A stretch of DNA of 64,000 bases, taken from the NCBI GenBank assembly GCA_017640505.1, contig JAEPQO010000001.1, positions 2,000,625 to 2,064,624 on the forward strand, read 5' to 3'. Position 1 is the first letter of the stretch. Each line of letters starts with the position of its first letter. This stretch comes from Rhodospirillales bacterium. Its GTDB lineage: Bacteria; Pseudomonadota; Alphaproteobacteria; Rhodospirillales; Casp-alpha2. The notes beneath the pieces were generated by a model. The model was not told the origin of the DNA. It saw nothing but the letters and a program-made list of their open reading frames with translations, and made no database searches. Of the stretch, positions 55,201-62,146 are shown piece by piece. The translations under genes and the position numbers were made by a program.

Positions 55201-56438
55201 CACGCTTGAGCCGGGTGGGCGAGGAAATGCAGTCCCGTTCGCACGAGATGAGCAATACGGCGGATCGTGCCTCGCAGTTGATGAGCCTTGTTTCCGATGC
55301 GTTGCAGCGGCATGCCGGTGAAGTGCAGCAGGCGGCGGAGCGGGCATCGAACCAGGTTGAAACCGTGAATGCGGAACTGCGCGAGGGTGCACGCGATTTG
55401 AGCGATGCGTCGCAGCGCGGTGTCCAGGAAATGGCGGAGGTCGGGCAATCGCTTCGCGAACGTTTCCAGGAAGTGAGCATCGTTGCCCGAAAGGCGACGG
55501 CACAGTTGGAAGAGGCGACGGATGGATTGCGCCACCGCGGAAGCACGCTCGCGACGACCAGCGACGACGCTGTCGAACGGTTGGAGCGCGTGGGCGAAAT
55601 TATCGGACAACGGGCATCCGAGGCGTCGATGGCGGCGGATCTCAATGTGTCTAAGCTGACACGGGCGGCGGAAACGTTGCGGACGCAGATTCACGAGTCC
55701 GGCGACCGCACGGATTCCATCGTCGAACAGCTTGAAGGCGGGACCGAAGGGTTGCGCCGTCAGTTGCAGGAACTGACCACAACGTACAACCGTGCCGAAC
55801 GCGGCCTGGAAGCACTTGGCGAGGCGCTGGCGCGCCGGGCGCAGGAACTTTCCAGCACGACCGACGTCGCCTTGGGCAAGGTCGGGGCGTGGGACAAGTC
55901 CGTACGCTCGCACGTGGATGCGCTATCGAAGGCGACATCCGACGTTGCGCGCAAGTCGCACGAGATCAATCAGGTCTTGGACGATCGCACCCAGGAAGTC
56001 CGGGATGCTTCCAACGAGGCCTCCGCACTGCTTGCCAACCTGCGCGAGCGGACCGACAAGACGAGCCTCGAGGAATTCACGCGCCAGGCGACGTTTATCT
56101 CCGAACGTCTGCAATCGCTCGCCGTCGATATCAGCCGGGTGCTGGAAACGCAGGTTTCAGAGGAAGACTGGCGCCGTTTCAACAAGGGCGAGAAGGGTAT
56201 TTTCGTTCGCAAACTGCTTGGCTTCCGCGAACGCGCCAAGTTGCAGCAAATCCGGCAGTCGTACCAGGAAGACGGGACATTCCGGGATTACGTTACGCGT
56301 TACCTCGAAGAGTTCGAAATGCTGCTCGACGAGGCATCGAAACGGGACCCGAACAGCATGTTGCACGCGACCTTCCTGTCTTCGGATATGGGCAAGGTCT
56401 ACATGGTGCTAGCGCGCGCGCTCGATCGGGATATGTAG
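52284..56438 (+). CDS. Membrane-anchored giant coiled-coil protein of 25-residue repeats
   Basis: 1,384 residues. Residues 1-55 are a Pro/Ala-rich cytosolic tail. Two membrane spans follow (about 56-77, LLPMGALLATVTWFWFSY, and 96-117, LAAGVATPVALLWVVVF), joined by a short loop, so the bulk lies in the cytosol. Residues 134-1261 are a helical array of about 45 units of exactly 25 residues with Glu/Asp at position 2, Leu at 3, Asp at 8, Arg at 13, VG at 17-18, Leu at 21 and Arg at 24. The last 120 residues form a conserved-looking helical domain (WRRFNKGEKGIFVRKLLGFR, later SSDMGKVYMVLARA). The layout recalls TipN-like polarity scaffolds, which I offer as an inference only. GGGGGA stands upstream of the ATG. 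Confidence 0.9.
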   Translation: MAERGAEPAGTDGRNSQSATDDVLGVAVPDDAVAPPSSGALSDVDVQPPAPFWVQWKLLPMGALLATVTWFWFSYQFVELNLGWNNLTALLPHELGGLAAGVATPVALLWVVVFSYQRGASIQHEAAALRWQMRQMIYPNDHAQSRLREVTDSLRQQTKDLNRATEEAMRRGEAVSKLVRERAMELSKVSEDADLRAHAVADALRRQTEDLTHAADTATERARSVGELLQKHAYDLTVSSDRASSRAEDLTDVIGKRAQELYLAANTASQRAQETAELFDDRTDALKDSMGEANSRAEDTANTLQAIGNAVRDRVAELVDISGEADRQMRSSATMLSDSAEDMSKRNAEALSQVERMRELLERQANDLVATADKVQSRTKDIEDNLAHQTHVLSKTSDKVVADVQDVGDALREDARRLEMTSQQVTERVRGTGEAFRLQAREMSEAADTASERAESVGNVLRRDSDELSNISERVLGEVARVGEELRRRSEQVDETTDRSIERFTEAGEALGEQAGNMARTANQSVLRLDEAGEALRRRSADVEGAADTADTRLSRLSELLSDTVSEVTQSADKGVADVTRAAHALSHGAAAVRQGAESVAESARTTNEDLSLVVDTTTRAQRSISDLGLNAKDQVQELTAVSARAEQGIERVSETLQTHADRLALVSAKSANILADAGEVIRRETTNIDHSSSSAKARLVAVGEDLSERLRELLMASDQASAQINAVSEIFTGKSELLGKNADVAVEDIDKVGHLLETRSQQVAQASDRAAQLLNLVTDLLHKQSDDLGTISGHAYTEIEGVGDVIKERALQVESVSDAVRRRLIDAGEILQAGTNELSSAADHATGRVQLTSNAMQKSAAQMRETSSDALNRLDDIGRRLMREVETATGATDRAAENLAGIAGTLKQNHIELDSSLEKTRERMSDVGQILHKSSEDLTSTYESATVHVQRFSDLLNQQASGLTNSSNEAAARLSRVGEEMQSRSHEMSNTADRASQLMSLVSDALQRHAGEVQQAAERASNQVETVNAELREGARDLSDASQRGVQEMAEVGQSLRERFQEVSIVARKATAQLEEATDGLRHRGSTLATTSDDAVERLERVGEIIGQRASEASMAADLNVSKLTRAAETLRTQIHESGDRTDSIVEQLEGGTEGLRRQLQELTTTYNRAERGLEALGEALARRAQELSSTTDVALGKVGAWDKSVRSHVDALSKATSDVARKSHEINQVLDDRTQEVRDASNEASALLANLRERTDKTSLEEFTRQATFISERLQSLAVDISRVLETQVSEEDWRRFNKGEKGIFVRKLLGFRERAKLQQIRQSYQEDGTFRDYVTRYLEEFEMLLDEASKRDPNSMLHATFLSSDMGKVYMVLARALDRDM
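52683..56066 (+). repeat. Tandem array of about 45 units of 75 bp encoding 25-residue coiled-coil repeats
   Basis: By hand segmentation, unit starts fall every 75 bp from 52683 to 56066. The phase breaks at two places: a 7-residue insertion (NAVRDRV) after unit 7, and a shortened unit 19 (18 residues) followed by a three-residue insertion after unit 20. The two 7-residue changes preserve heptad phase. Hydrophobic positions 3, 7, 10, 14, 17, 21 and 25 give 4-3-4-3-4-4-3 spacing, i.e. two heptads plus a hendecad. The units are too divergent for simple DNA slippage. Confidence 0.85.
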
Positions 56439-56442
56439 CCGC

Positions 56443-57216
56443 TCAGTGAGTTGCCGCTGTCTCGAACCAGGCGAGTTCTTCCGCCAATGTCACGACACGA
56501 CCAATGACGAAGAGCGTCGCGCCCTTGATTTCGGACGATTTGATCGTGCCGGGGAGTTCGGAAAGGGTCGTGAGCAACGTCTTTTGAGCAGGGCGCGTTC
56601 CCATGTTGATGACGGCGACGGGCGTGTCACTGGTCAGGCCGTTTTCGATAAGCTTGGTGGAAATCTCCTCGACGTTCGCCATGCCCATGTAAACTACGAG
56701 CGTCGTTTCAGGGTCCGCAAGGCTCCGCCAGTCAAGCGTCAACGGTTCGTCACTCTTGCTGTGACCTGTGACAAACCGAACGCCTTGAGCCAACCCTCTG
56801 TGGGTCAGCGGAATTCCCGCATAAGCCGCGCATCCGGCCGATGAGGTGATGCCGGGTACGACTTCAAAGGGAATGCCGTGGCGGACGAGGTGCAGGGCTT
56901 CTTCGCCGCCGCGTCCGAATACGAACGGGTCTCCGCCCTTGAGACGCATGACTTTCTTGCCGACCCGGGCAAGATCGACCAGCAGATTGTTGATGTCTTC
57001 CTGCGGCATATAGTGGTTGGACGCCCGCTTGCCGGCAAAGATCCGCTCCGTCGTATCGGGGATCAGTTCGAGAATGGGTTTTGCCACCAGACGGTCGTAA
57101 ACAATCACGTCGACATCGCCGATCAACCGGTGCGCTTTGACGGTTAGCAGGTCCGGGTCGCCCGGGCCTGCACCGACGAGCATCACGGGATGAATGTTAA
57201 TTTCGTCTTCATTCAT
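56443..57216 (-). CDS. cobA: Uroporphyrinogen-III C-methyltransferase (SUMT)
   Basis: 257 residues. The SAM-dependent tetrapyrrole methylase fold is clear: VGAGPGDPDLLTVKAHRLI, RLKGGDPFVFGRGGEEA and GITSSAGCAAYAGIPLTHRG. It methylates uroporphyrinogen III at C2 and C7 to give precorrin-2, the entry to siroheme and cobalamin. It is the single-domain form, without CysG fusion, so the later steps must be encoded elsewhere. The ATG at 57216 is 118 bp from the divergent heme A synthase gene start. Confidence 0.93.
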   Translation of the reverse strand: MNEDEINIHPVMLVGAGPGDPDLLTVKAHRLIGDVDVIVYDRLVAKPILELIPDTTERIFAGKRASNHYMPQEDINNLLVDLARVGKKVMRLKGGDPFVFGRGGEEALHLVRHGIPFEVVPGITSSAGCAAYAGIPLTHRGLAQGVRFVTGHSKSDEPLTLDWRSLADPETTLVVYMGMANVEEISTKLIENGLTSDTPVAVINMGTRPAQKTLLTTLSELPGTIKSSEIKGATLFVIGRVVTLAEELAWFETAATH

Positions 57217-57256
57217 GAGCTAAATTCGTCAACCTGGTTAACGCAAATCAAGGCAT

Positions 57257-57268
57257 GCGATTTATCGC
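57257..57268. promoter_or_regulatory. Short inverted repeat GCGAT-TT-ATCGC in the cobA/ctaA divergent region
   Basis: GCGAT at 57257-57261 and ATCGC at 57264-57268 flank TT. It lies in the short divergent region between the SUMT and heme A synthase genes. Five-base arms give little statistical weight, so it may be coincidence. Confidence 0.22.
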
Positions 57269-57334
57269 GGATCAAGGATGGACAAACAAGTACTGATCCA
57301 CTACCTGCATGCATGTACGAAGAGGACATTCATT

Positions 57335-58369
57335 GTGTCGACTGACGAGCCGTCACTTTCGCCGCCGAAATCAGACAGAATCATTGCGATCTGGTTGTTG
57401 ATCATATGTGCGATGGTCTTCGCCATGGTCGTTCTCGGCGGATTTACGCGGCTGACCGAATCCGGCCTCTCCATGACCGACTGGCGTCCGGTGACCGGCT
57501 GGCTTCCGCCGATGACCGACGATGCATGGCAGGCGCAGTTCGATGGTTACCGCACGTCTCCGGAATACCAGAAAATCAACAAGGGCATGAGCCTTGAGCA
57601 GTTCAAGGAGATCTTCTGGCTGGAATACCTTCATCGGCTATGGGGGCGCACGATCGGTATCGCTTTTGCCGTGCCGTTCGTGATTTTTGCATTCAAAGGG
57701 TGGATCGGAAAATCGTTATTCGCCCGGCTTGCGGTCCTGTTCGCGCTTGGTGGGCTGCAGGGGCTGATCGGCTGGTGGATGGTCAAAAGCGGGCTCGTCG
57801 ATCATCCGGATGTCAGCCAATACCGTCTTGCCGTTCACCTGATGACAGCGTTTCTCATTCTTGGCGTCGGAATCTGGTTTGCTCTCGATCTTTTGCGCAC
57901 CGATCGTGTGAATGTGTCGCCGGGCGTCGTGCGTTTAGCGTCCTGGCTTTGTGGGCTTGTATTCGTAACGGCATTTTCGGGCGCACTCGTCGCCGGGTTG
58001 AATGCAGGGCTGATCTACAACACGTTCCCGCTGATGCTGGGCGAGTTTTTCCCGAGTGAGGGGTTCCAGCTACGCCCCTGGTACCTGAATTTCTTCGAGG
58101 ATATTCCGACGGTGCAGTTCGATCACCGCTGGCTGGCGATAACAACCTTCATTCTCGCGTTGGTGACCTGGGCGACTGCACGTCGTTACGCGGCGCCCGT
58201 TCGCATGCGCGCCAACGGATTGATGCTGGCCGCGCTTGTTCAGGTGGGCCTGGGGATTGCAACGCTGCTTCTTGTCGTGCCGATCCCGCTTGCGGCGGCA
58301 CATCAGGCTGGCGCCGTTTTGCTGTTTGGCTGTGCGGTCTGGTTGCGACACGGGCTCCGCTGCAACTAG
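57335..58369 (+). CDS. ctaA: Heme A synthase (COX15/CtaA)
   Basis: 344 residues, eight-helix membrane protein. Recognisable features: VVLGGFTRLTESGLSMTDWR with the first His-bearing half missing nothing, FWLEYLHRLWGRTIGIAF, YRLAVHLMTAFLILG and AHQAGAVLLFG in the two pseudo-symmetric halves. It oxidises heme O to heme A for the aa3 oxidase. The GTG at 57335 is preferred because GAGGAC stands 8 nt upstream; an ATG at 57278 would add 19 residues. Stop codon lies inside the palindrome at 58367-58376. Confidence 0.95.
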   Translation: MSTDEPSLSPPKSDRIIAIWLLIICAMVFAMVVLGGFTRLTESGLSMTDWRPVTGWLPPMTDDAWQAQFDGYRTSPEYQKINKGMSLEQFKEIFWLEYLHRLWGRTIGIAFAVPFVIFAFKGWIGKSLFARLAVLFALGGLQGLIGWWMVKSGLVDHPDVSQYRLAVHLMTAFLILGVGIWFALDLLRTDRVNVSPGVVRLASWLCGLVFVTAFSGALVAGLNAGLIYNTFPLMLGEFFPSEGFQLRPWYLNFFEDIPTVQFDHRWLAITTFILALVTWATARRYAAPVRMRANGLMLAALVQVGLGIATLLLVVPIPLAAAHQAGAVLLFGCAVWLRHGLRCN

Positions 58370-58391
58370 TATACTATTTGCAACGAATAGT
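58367..58391. promoter_or_regulatory. Palindrome and inverted repeat between ctaA and the DHH gene
   Basis: TAGTATACTA at 58367-58376 is a perfect 10-bp palindrome that includes the ctaA stop. Overlapping it, ACTATT at 58373-58378 and AATAGT at 58386-58391 are inverted repeats with a 7-bp spacer. The region lies 88-112 bp before the DHH phosphoesterase start, where its promoter would be expected. Candidate operator. Confidence 0.32.
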
Positions 58392-58478
58392 TACTTGCCA
58401 TACGGGGGCGCGCCGACCCACAATTCACGTGAATTTTTCGCATCCGATGAATGTACAAAGAGCCAGGGGAGGCCGGGG

Positions 58479-59411
58479 ATGAGCGACAAGAAATTTAGAC
58501 TGGTTACACGAAGCGATTTTGACGGTCTGGTCTGTGCCGTTCTTTTAAAAGAGATGGATATCATCGACGATATCAAATTCGTGCATCCCAAAGATATGCA
58601 GGACGGCACGATCCTTATTTCGGACGGCGACATTACGACGAACCTTCCCTATGTCGAGGGCGTTCATCTGGCATTCGACCATCACCTCAGCGAGACCATT
58701 CGTGTCGGTGAAAAGCCGGAAAATCACATTATTGACCCGAATGCGCCGTCAGCGGCACGGGTCGTTTATGACTATTACGGCGGCAAGGAAAAGTTCCCCA
58801 AGATCGCCGAAGATATGATGGTCGCGGTCGACAAGGGCGACAGTGCGCAATTCAGCGAGCAGGAAATCCTGAAGCCGGAAGGTTGGGACCTGCTGAATAT
58901 GCTGATGGACAGCCGGACCGGGCTCGGCCGGTTCCGGGAGTTCCGCGTTTCCAACTACCAGCTCATGATGCAATTGATTGACTATTGCCGGGATCACACG
59001 GTCGAGGAAATCGTGGCGTTGCCGGACGTGAAAGAGCGTGTCGATCTCTATTTCGATCATGAAGAAAAGTTCAAAGACCAGATCAAGCGTTGCTCGACCG
59101 TTCACGGAAATCTGGTCATCCTTGATCTGCGCGAGGAAGAGACCATTTATGCGGGGAACCGCTTTATGATCTATGCGCTGTTCCCGGAGTGCAATATCTC
59201 CATCCACGTGCTGTGGGGGCTGAACAAGCTTAATACGGTGCTGGCGACAGGCAAGTCCATCACCAACCGGACGTCGAAAACGAATGTCGGTGAACTGATG
59301 CTCAAGTATGGTGGCGGCGGTCACGAGAACGCCGGAACTTGCCAGGTCGAGAACGACGATGCCGAGCAGGTGCTGGGTGAATTGATCGAGCAGATTACCA
59401 AGGACGGATAA
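58479..59411 (+). CDS. DHH-family phosphoesterase
   Basis: 310 residues. The DHH motif is present (LAFDHHLSE, near residue 70), with the N-terminal metal site RSDFDGLVC and a late GGGGHENAG that matches the DHHA1 C-terminal signature. Family members hydrolyse pyrophosphate, oligoribonucleotides, cyclic dinucleotides or pAp; the short exopolyphosphatase-related type is the closest guess. The ATG at 58479 has AGGGGAGG upstream. Two bases after its stop begins the S41 protease gene, so the pair is cotranscribed. Confidence 0.88.
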   Translation: MSDKKFRLVTRSDFDGLVCAVLLKEMDIIDDIKFVHPKDMQDGTILISDGDITTNLPYVEGVHLAFDHHLSETIRVGEKPENHIIDPNAPSAARVVYDYYGGKEKFPKIAEDMMVAVDKGDSAQFSEQEILKPEGWDLLNMLMDSRTGLGRFREFRVSNYQLMMQLIDYCRDHTVEEIVALPDVKERVDLYFDHEEKFKDQIKRCSTVHGNLVILDLREEETIYAGNRFMIYALFPECNISIHVLWGLNKLNTVLATGKSITNRTSKTNVGELMLKYGGGGHENAGTCQVENDDAEQVLGELIEQITKDG

Positions 59412-59413
59412 AT

Positions 59414-60943
59414 TTGACGTCACGTATTCCCAGCGTAAAGCCGAGTTCTCCCCGTATGCGGCGCCTGCCTCAGGTGCTGCTCGGGGCGGCTGTCGGTGTG
59501 TTGCTGGTATCCGTAATCACGGCATGCGTCACGAACCAGTCTGCGATCGGCCGTGTCGTCATGGCCATGAACGACGAAACGAGCAGCCTGCCCGAAACGA
59601 CGCGCCAGGAACTCGATCGGTTTGCTCGTGTCTACGACACCTATGTCGACGATGCATCGGACCGGGAACGGCTGGACTATTTCAACTTCGCCTATCGGCG
59701 GGTCCGCGCCAATTATGTTTATGAAATCGATGATGCGAAACTCATCAGCGAAGCGATTGCGGGTGTTAAAGAAGAACATGCAGAACCCGGCTCCATGCCG
59801 GCCGAAAAACTGGTCGAGAGTGCGCTGCATCGGATGCTCAAGGGACTTGATCCACATTCGAGCTATCTGAATGCGGAGGAATTCCGGGACAGCTTTGCAA
59901 ACACGAAGGGCGAGTTCGGTGGTCTCGGCATCCAGATCACGATGGAAGAAGATCTCGTCAAAGTGATTTCACCCATCGAGGATACGCCGGCGGAACGCGC
60001 CGGAATCCTGGCCGGGGACCTGATTACCCACTGCGACGGCATCTCGATCAAAGGTAAAAGCCTGCGCGAAGCGGTGCGCTTGATGCGCGGCAAACCTGGC
60101 GATCCGCTGGTGCTGACAGTACGGCGCAAAGGCGTCGAGGATTTCGATGTCCGCATTGTGAGGGACATCATCGAGGTCAAATCGGTTCGCCACAGGGTCG
60201 AAGGGGATGTCGGTTATATCCGAATCACCCGGTTCAACGAGAAAACCAAGGAAGGCATCATCGCCGCGCTTGACGATATCCGTGGCACCGCCGGCGCCGG
60301 TCTAAAAGGCGTGGTGGTCGACCTGAGGAACAACCCGGGCGGATTGCTGAGCCAATCGGTGGTCGTTGCGGACGCCTTTCTCGAAGGCGGGAAAATTGTC
60401 TCGATCAAGGGGCGGAACGGACGTGATGAACGTGCGTTCTATGCCGACGACGGCGACGAGATCGCCGGCGTGCCGATGGTGGTGCTGGTCAATCAGGGCT
60501 CGGCATCCGCGTCAGAGATTGTCGCAAGTGCCCTTCAGTATCACGGCCGTGCCGTGATCATGGGACGCCGGACCTTCGGCAAAGGGTCAGTGCAAACGAT
60601 CATGCCGATGCCGCTGGAAGGCGCGTTGCGGTTGACCACAGCGCTTTATTATTCACCCGCCAACCAGACATTGCAGGCGCTGGGCGTTTCGCCGGATATC
60701 AATCTTTATGCCGAGGAAAACGAAGATGTCGCGACCGGGACGACGCGCGAAGCTGATCTTCCCGGTGCCATTCCGGCGCAAATGAACGACGCACACTTGA
60801 AACGGCCGCGCATTGCAGAGGCAAAGTGCCCCGAAATCGGCGAGGCCAAGGACAAGATGCTTGGCTGCGCGATTGAGTATTTGCACGCAGCAAACCAGGA
60901 AGCCTTCCTTAAACGGTTTGTCGCAACCGCTGGGCAGAGTTAA
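59414..60943 (+). CDS. S41-family C-terminal processing peptidase (CtpA-like)
   Basis: 509 residues. A signal or lipoprotein-like anchor (VLLGAAVGVLLVSVITAC, about 20-39) comes first. A PDZ domain spans about 165-255 (FGGLGIQITMEED, RAGILAGDLI). The Ser-Lys dyad sits in NQGSASASEIVAS and RTFGKGSVQT in the catalytic domain. It should trim periplasmic proteins at their C-termini. The C-terminal 90 residues are a non-catalytic tail with Cys pair (KCPEIGEAKDKMLGC). TTG 59414 is 2 bp after the DHH stop with AAGGA upstream; ATG 59456 is the alternative. Confidence 0.91.
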   Translation: MTSRIPSVKPSSPRMRRLPQVLLGAAVGVLLVSVITACVTNQSAIGRVVMAMNDETSSLPETTRQELDRFARVYDTYVDDASDRERLDYFNFAYRRVRANYVYEIDDAKLISEAIAGVKEEHAEPGSMPAEKLVESALHRMLKGLDPHSSYLNAEEFRDSFANTKGEFGGLGIQITMEEDLVKVISPIEDTPAERAGILAGDLITHCDGISIKGKSLREAVRLMRGKPGDPLVLTVRRKGVEDFDVRIVRDIIEVKSVRHRVEGDVGYIRITRFNEKTKEGIIAALDDIRGTAGAGLKGVVVDLRNNPGGLLSQSVVVADAFLEGGKIVSIKGRNGRDERAFYADDGDEIAGVPMVVLVNQGSASASEIVASALQYHGRAVIMGRRTFGKGSVQTIMPMPLEGALRLTTALYYSPANQTLQALGVSPDINLYAEENEDVATGTTREADLPGAIPAQMNDAHLKRPRIAEAKCPEIGEAKDKMLGCAIEYLHAANQEAFLKRFVATAGQS

Positions 60944-60949
60944 CGCAGC

Positions 60950-61837
60950 TCACGCAGCATCGGTTTTCGCCAGTATCATCTCGACGAACGCGCGGCGTGC
61001 CGCACTTGGCACGCGATCACGATGCCTGACCATATGATAACTGCGCGGCGGGACATTCATGTCGATAACGCGGAGGGCGCCCCCTTCGATCGCGCCCGCG
61101 ATCACGTGGCGGGATATCAACGTGGCGCCGGCGCCGGCCTCGACGGCTTCGCGTACGGCCTCGTTACTTGGCAGTTCCAGGACGATGTTCAAATCCTGCC
61201 ACTTGTATCCGGCCTTTAATGCCAGGTTTTCCAGAACTTCACGTGTGCCTGAACCGGGTTCGCGTACGACAAGGGGGATGCGGGACAATTTGGTGCTGCC
61301 GAGGTCGTCGATATCGTTGCGGTGTGCTGATGCGACCATGACCAGCTGGTCATGATCTACTTCGTCGAGAACAAGCTGCGGCGTGCGTGTAGTCCCTTCG
61401 ACAAAACCGATATCGGCAGCGCCGGTCGCGACGGCGTGCTCGACGTCGCGCGTGTTGGAAATCGTCAGGTTCAGCAGGACGCCAGGAAAGTGTTCGTGAA
61501 ATACGGCAAGCCGCTTCGGTAGCCAATAGTTCGCGATCGTCTGGCTTGCGGCGATTTCAAGGTGGCCGACAGTGAGGCCGCCCAGTTCGCGCAGCATGCG
61601 CACCGCGGCATCTGCCCTGTCCAGGACGGCGCGCGCTTCGGTGAGAAACAACTCGCCCGCTTCTGAAACCCGGATGGAGCGGCCGATCCGGTCGAAGAGC
61701 TTTACTTCGTATTGGTTTTCGAGGGCGGAGATGGCGGCCGAAACCGCGGATTGGGTCAATCCAAGAGCTTCCGCAGCGCGCGTTACATGGCCAAGGTCGG
61801 CGACCGCTACAAAGATCTTCAGCTGCGTCAGCGTCAT
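60950..61837 (-). CDS. LysR-family transcriptional regulator
   Basis: 295 residues. The HTH is AAEALGLTQSAVSAAISALE (about residues 20-39), followed by a complete effector domain (REPGSGTREVLENLALKAGY, like CysB/CbbR relatives). It diverges from a short ORF and a molybdopterin oxidoreductase, and probably controls them. The AT-rich 126-bp interval has a TTGACA at 61866-61871 but no good -10. Its stop is 6 bp from the S41 gene stop, on the opposite strand. Confidence 0.92.
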   Translation of the reverse strand: MTLTQLKIFVAVADLGHVTRAAEALGLTQSAVSAAISALENQYEVKLFDRIGRSIRVSEAGELFLTEARAVLDRADAAVRMLRELGGLTVGHLEIAASQTIANYWLPKRLAVFHEHFPGVLLNLTISNTRDVEHAVATGAADIGFVEGTTRTPQLVLDEVDHDQLVMVASAHRNDIDDLGSTKLSRIPLVVREPGSGTREVLENLALKAGYKWQDLNIVLELPSNEAVREAVEAGAGATLISRHVIAGAIEGGALRVIDMNVPPRSYHMVRHRDRVPSAARRAFVEMILAKTDAA

Positions 61838-61963
61838 GAAAGATACATAACTAAAATTTGTTAATTTGACAATAATTACTCATTAGACTGATGAATAAGG
61901 TTTTGGCAAAAGGACAGCGTTCAATTGTTCAATTCCGGCCATCCTAGAAAATGAGATCCTGCC

Positions 61964-62146
61964 ATGTTCGGCGACCATCGTAATTCAACGGGAGTTTCCA
62001 TTAAGGTCCGACTGGTTCAAGTCGTACGCCAGTGGTTCGGCGTATTCGGCGGTTATCAGCCGAACCGGTCCTATATGCGCGGCGCTGGACCTGCCAGCAA
62101 AGCAGCGGCAGACAAGCGTGGCATGGACGCCGGTGCCGCATCATGA
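61964..62146 (+). CDS. Small ORF coupled to the molybdopterin oxidoreductase
   Basis: 60 residues, basic (about nine Arg/Lys in VRLVQVVRQWFGVFGGYQ and around). Not recognised. Its stop overlaps the oxidoreductase ATG by ATGA, so translation would be coupled. A GAGA lies 8 nt before its ATG. It could be a genuine small subunit or maturation factor, or a leader peptide. Alternatively it is chance open frame between the promoter and the enzyme gene. Confidence 0.5.
   Translation: MFGDHRNSTGVSIKVRLVQVVRQWFGVFGGYQPNRSYMRGAGPASKAAADKRGMDAGAAS

Noticed and set aside
52683-56066. Regular 75-bp periodicity considered as CRISPR or satellite DNA
   Set aside because: Units are divergent, in frame, and encode a continuous coiled coil; there are no identical repeats with spacers.
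61866-61894. TTGACA at 61866-61871 as a sigma-70 promoter for the molybdoenzyme
   Set aside because: No acceptable -10 hexamer is found 16-18 bp downstream; only the -35 match is good.
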